From Rhizomys pruinosus (Eukaryota; Chordata; Mammalia; Rodentia; Spalacidae): DNA of 64,000 bases. The stretch is from positions 1,106,254-1,170,253 of the forward strand of contig VZQC01002907.1 of NCBI GenBank assembly GCA_009823505.1, in the 5' to 3' direction. The notes beneath the pieces are model-generated. The model was not told where the DNA came from. It saw only the letters and a program-made list of their open reading frames with translations, and made no database searches. A program made the translations under genes and the position numbers. Positions 60,655-64,000 of the stretch are shown one piece after another; the first letter of the stretch is position 1, and the number at the start of each line of letters is the position of its first letter.

Positions 60655-60925
60655 TGAGAAACTGTGGACATACCTCAGTTGTTCAAGTGCTTTATATGCC
60701 AGCTTGAGGACTTGAGTTCTAGCCTCCAGCACTCATAAAGAAGGTCAGTCATGCAGGCATGCATGGAAACTCCATGTCAGGGAGGCAGAGCCAGCAGAAC
60801 CCTGAGCATCAATGGCCAGCCAGGCTAGCCGAGTCAGAGCTCCAAGTTCAGTCAGAGATCCTGTCTCAAAAAGAGGGTAGAAATTGACTGAGGAAGACAT
60901 CAGTTTTTACCTCTGGCTTCCTCAT
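60655..60925 (+). mobile_element. B4 SINE
   Basis: ID/tRNA-like left part ('agttgttcaagtgctttatatgcc ... gcctccagcactcat') followed by a B1-like right part ('ggaggcagagccagcagaaccctgagcatcaatggccagcc ... agagatcctgtctcaaaaag' in outline). Confidence 0.75.
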
Positions 60926-60988
60926 GTGCACACACATACAAAAACACACATTTCTACATACATACATAACACACACATACACACACAT
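60926..60988. repeat. CA/CATA-rich microsatellite at the B4 tail
   Basis: Imperfect (CA)n and (CATA)n units following 'ctcatgtgcacacacatac'. Confidence 0.85.
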
Positions 60989-61175
60989 GAGACTAGAGTG
61001 TTTAGACAGTTTATTGCAATGTGTAAGCCCTCCCTGAATCCTGTAGTATATGAAAATATAAGTACAAAGTATATAATTAGGATAATTGGTAAATTAGAAG
61101 AACTATAGATAATATATGAATTTAAATTTCCTAGTTTTGTGATTTTACTGTACCAAATTAAGAATAGCCTTGTTC

Positions 61176-61433
61176 GGGGCTGGAGGGATGGCCTAGCGGT
61201 TAAGAGCGACGACCGCTCTTGCAGAGGACCCGGGTTCGATCCCCAGCACCCACATGGCGGCTGAGAACTGTCTGTGACTCCGGTTCCAGGAGAACTCCAG
61301 TTCCAGGGGAATCCGAGACCGTCTTCTGACCTCCGCGGCATCGCACGACACGGGTGCGCAGACCTGCATGCAGACAATACATTCATACACATAAAAATAA
61401 ATAAATAAATAAAAAAAAATTAAAAAAAAAAAA
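61176..61433 (+). mobile_element. Young B2 SINE, long form
   Basis: Almost canonical for this genome: head ggggctggagggatggccta, intact A and B boxes (gggttcgatcc), unmutated CpGs, tail (aaat)n plus A run. Perfect 16-bp duplication aagaatagccttgttc at 61160-61175 and 61434-61449. Confidence 0.96.
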
Positions 61434-61449
61434 AAGAATAGCCTTGTTC

Positions 61450-61854
61450 ATGAGAAAGAAATCCAGAAATGTTAGCTGTTACAATGTCACATAATCTCCA
61501 ATTTATCTTTAAATATTCTTGTATATATAGAATGGGTGTATAGAGAATGAATAGTTAAATAATGGATGAGAGGTACTTTGTCTTACTCTTGCAACTTTTC
61601 CACAAGTCTGAAGATTTTATTACAAAAGTTAAGGGATAGTAAATAAATATAGAGTAAATATTACCTTGGAAGCCAAACATTTACATGATAAATATAAAAT
61701 CTTGTAATTTTAAAAAAGTTAGATGAAAAAAATGCATTTTAATTGTACAAAGGAAAAATGATTCCATAAACATAGCTTGCCTAATGGACTAATAACAACC
61801 ATGTGGAAAATTGTAACCCCTTGCTGGTTTGTAAATGTCAATAAATTAACCAAT
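61450..61854 (+). other. MALRD1 intron, nothing recognised
   Basis: AT-rich intron between the B2 and the KNSTRN retrocopy. Confidence 0.4.
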
Positions 61855-61868
61855 GAAATGGTTAATTT

Positions 61869-62991
61869 TCTTTTTTTTAATATTCACAGAAATATTTATT
61901 TTGAAACTCGTACTTAAAAAAAAAAAACACTAAAAGTGCTTCAGATGAAAAGCTGCAGATACAGTCTCAGGTGGTATCACTACTATGTATACCTTCACTC
62001 CCTTTATTAAGCCAAAAACTTCCAGCAATTTTTAGGTTCATGAATTTAGCTCAACCAGACAGATCTGTCCCAAGCTGTGTTCCCAAAGTTGGAAAGGGGA
62101 CAACATGGCTCCTCAGTGATGTCTCCCACACAGCACATAGTGCTATCATCATCAAGGGTTGCTTCCCATGCACCTGAATGAGGGCTTCTAGATCCTCTAA
62201 GGTGGCTGGTGACTGTTCCATGCTCTGTTGCCCAGGAGGTGGAGTCAAGTTTCCAGTCCCTCTTTTATAGGCCTACATGTGAGGCTCAGGAGAGCTGACC
62301 AATCTGAAGATGAAGAAATCTGCATAGAGGAGGAACACCATTCTAGCAGAAACTTCCCTTAGTCAGATGAACTACTGAGGAAACTTTTTACACTGGAGAT
62401 AGTGAGTCCTTGAAGATCATGGCCAGGAGTCCTAAGTGGCTTCCTCTGAATTCATCCCTAAGAGGGAGCCTGCTGGCTACTTGCTTTTTATTACATTTCT
62501 AATAGCTATTCCATTTCCTCCAGGACTATAGTAAAATCACTAGCTTGATCAAATTACATAGTCTGCTGTTCTAGGAATTGGGCCCTTTCTTCTTCTTTCA
62601 ACTTCAACTTTACCTCTAAAGCCTGAAGCCCCTCCGTCTGCTTCTTGGCAGTTTCATTGAAAACCTTCAGCTCATCTTGCAAAGTTTCTAACAGCAGCAT
62701 GGAGTCCGTATGATCAATAGTGGATTCCTGCTGTGATGCCAGAGTCTCATGACCTGGGTTGAGACCTTTGCTCTCTAAAATTGCTAAACAGTTTTCCTGA
62801 AACTTCTCCAGCAGCTCCACTTTCTGGGTTAGGTCCTTCAATTCTCCCTGAGTTTCAGTCAACTTCTGGTGTAACTGCTTGTTGACAGCCTGGAGGGGCT
62901 GGTTTTTATCCTTGAGCTCTTCCTCTGATTTTTGCTTTTCAATGGTTTGTAGCCCTTTCTGTGTGTGTGTGTGTGCGCGTGTGTGTGTGTG

Positions 62992-63027
<36 letters not shown>

Positions 63028-63517
63028 CGTTTTAGTTTTACCTTTTTTTTTTGGTATTTTTGAGACAGGGTCTCCCTTTTAGTACCAGGTGTCCTGGAGC
63101 TCGCTCTGTAGACCAGACTGGCCTTGAACCCACAGAGATCCACCTACCTCCACCTCCCGAATGCTGGGATTAAAGGCATGCACCAGCACAGCCTTTTCTG
63201 ATGTTCTTCCTGATAGCAGTCTCTTCAGCTTTGGTCTGTCCATTCTCTTGTCTCGGTTTGGTGACTCTTGTAATAGTCTCTGAACTTCCTGAATGAAGCT
63301 ATCTGGATACATCAACTTCTTCGGACTTAACAGATAACAGACTCTTAGTAGTAGATCGAGTTTGTGTATCTGCCTGCAGGCCGCCGCTCTGCACTGAGGG
63401 GGCATGCGCGCAGCACCACTGTCACTAGGAGGCTGTCTGGGCCCAGGCCGCAGGCTGTGCTGGCCACAGTCCTCACCGTTCTTGTTCAAAAGACGCTCTG
63501 CTGCAACGGCGGTCCTC
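61869..63517 (-). pseudogene. KNSTRN: KNSTRN processed pseudogene (kinastrin/SKAP)
   Basis: A minus-strand retrocopy of the mRNA of KNSTRN, a kinetochore and spindle-binding protein. The C-terminal coiled coil is clear in the 62554-62994 frame (KQKSEEELKDKNQ, LHQKLTETQGELKDLTQKVE, LLETLQDELKVFNETAKKQ). Upstream pieces read SEKDCGQ-like near 63480, QADTQTRSTTKSLL near 63365 and NGQTKAEETA near 63225. It is 5' truncated, has a stop after QQTM where the parent continues, an in-frame stop near 63300, and frameshifts. The 3'UTR has AATAAA and poly(A) near 61870-61905. The perfect 14-bp duplication gaaatggttaattt (61855-61868 and 63518-63531) proves retroposition. A B1 with a TG tract (62962-63189) later split it. 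Confidence 0.95.
62962..63189 (-). mobile_element. B1 SINE with (TG)n tail, inside the KNSTRN retrocopy
   Basis: B1 body at about 63045-63189, carrying the 'ctcccttttagtaccaggtg' variant, a 'ggtaaaactaaaac' tail on the minus strand, and an expanded (CA)n tail seen as (TG)n at 62962-63025. The duplication agccctttctg/agccttttctg lies at 62951-62961 and 63190-63200. Confidence 0.93.
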
Positions 63518-63531
63518 GAAATGGTTAATTT

Positions 63532-63817
63532 CCTCTGAGACAGTGACTATAATTAGCTAACAAAGCAGAATCCTTGATAGATCACCAAGTACTGAAAAAT
63601 TTATCAGCAAATGTCCTCCAATACTGTCTCATGGGATAGGGACTGTCAAATTCTATCAAATTTTTAATGAAGTGATAATGTGCACAGAAAATCTTCAGAC
63701 ATATTAAGTGATAGAATTTATTTTACGAGGCTAACACATCACTGATGATGAAGCTCTGAGAAGTTTAAAAGTTAAGAAAGACTATAGTTCAAATATAAAT
63801 CTGCAAAGCTTAAAATC
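63532..63817 (+). other. MALRD1 intron, nothing recognised
   Basis: Unique AT-rich intron after the retrocopy. Confidence 0.4.
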
Positions 63818-63828
63818 CTAGCAATTCT

Positions 63829-63938
63829 CCAGGCCACGCGCCTTTAATCCTAGCACTTAGGAGGCAGAGGTAGGCAGATCTTTGTGAGTTCAAGTCTGGT
63901 TTACATAGGGCTCAAAAGGCCAAAAATAAAAAAAAATT
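63829..63938 (+). mobile_element. B1 SINE, internally deleted
   Basis: B1 from 'ccaggccacgcgcctttaatcc' to about 'ttgtgagttcaagtctgg', then a shortened end 'gggctcaaaaggccaaaaataaaa'. An 11-bp duplication ctagcaattct at 63818-63828 and 63939-63949. Confidence 0.9.
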
Positions 63939-64000
63939 CTAGCAATTCTATGTAATAGAATAATATATACTGTAAAAATGAGTATGTAAAATATTTTAAG

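Overview
This is nuclear genomic DNA from a muroid rodent. B1, B2 and B4 SINEs and several ages of rodent L1 fill more than half of the window. The B2 body differs from the familiar house-mouse form, which points to a cricetid (vole, hamster or deer-mouse type) rather than mouse or rat; that placement is an inference. I see no bacterial, viral, CRISPR or operon features.

The only cellular protein-coding gene I can support is a piece of MALRD1 (MAM and LDL-receptor class A domain containing 1, also called Diet1). Three spliced exons lie on the + strand at 13420-13576, 19868-19978 and 21477-21690. They join in frame and encode most of one MAM domain followed by one complete LDLa module. The rest of the window is intron: at least 13.4 kb upstream, two internal introns of 6.3 and 1.5 kb, and at least 42 kb downstream.

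Layout. 1-13.4 kb: intron with scattered B2/B1 SINEs, old Lx-type L1 3' ends and DNA-transposon relics. 13.4-21.7 kb: the three exons, with an antisense L1 (13.66-17.44 kb) starting within about 90 bp of the first exon and carrying later insertions. 21.7-31 kb: intron with a complete composite retroposon, an internally deleted L1 and an RPL6 retrocopy. 31-49 kb: nested L1s and SINEs, including two inverted L1 pairs. 49-54 kb: AT-rich intron and old L1. 54.0-59.7 kb: a full-length L1 with a repeated promoter, two open ORFs and a perfect 17-bp target-site duplication. 59.8-64 kb: young B2 and B1 copies and a KNSTRN retrocopy that was later hit by a B1.

The retrotransposons form a working hierarchy. 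L1 ORF1p and ORF2p supply the machinery; B1, B2, the two mRNA retrocopies and a recurring 0.65-kb composite retroposon all show the poly(A) tails and 8-17 bp duplications expected from L1 mobilisation. The most interesting items are the apparently intact L1, the composite retroposon with its own shared 5' module, and a B2-B1 chimera inside one target-site duplication. Coordinates of old repeats are approximate to about 10-30 bp.
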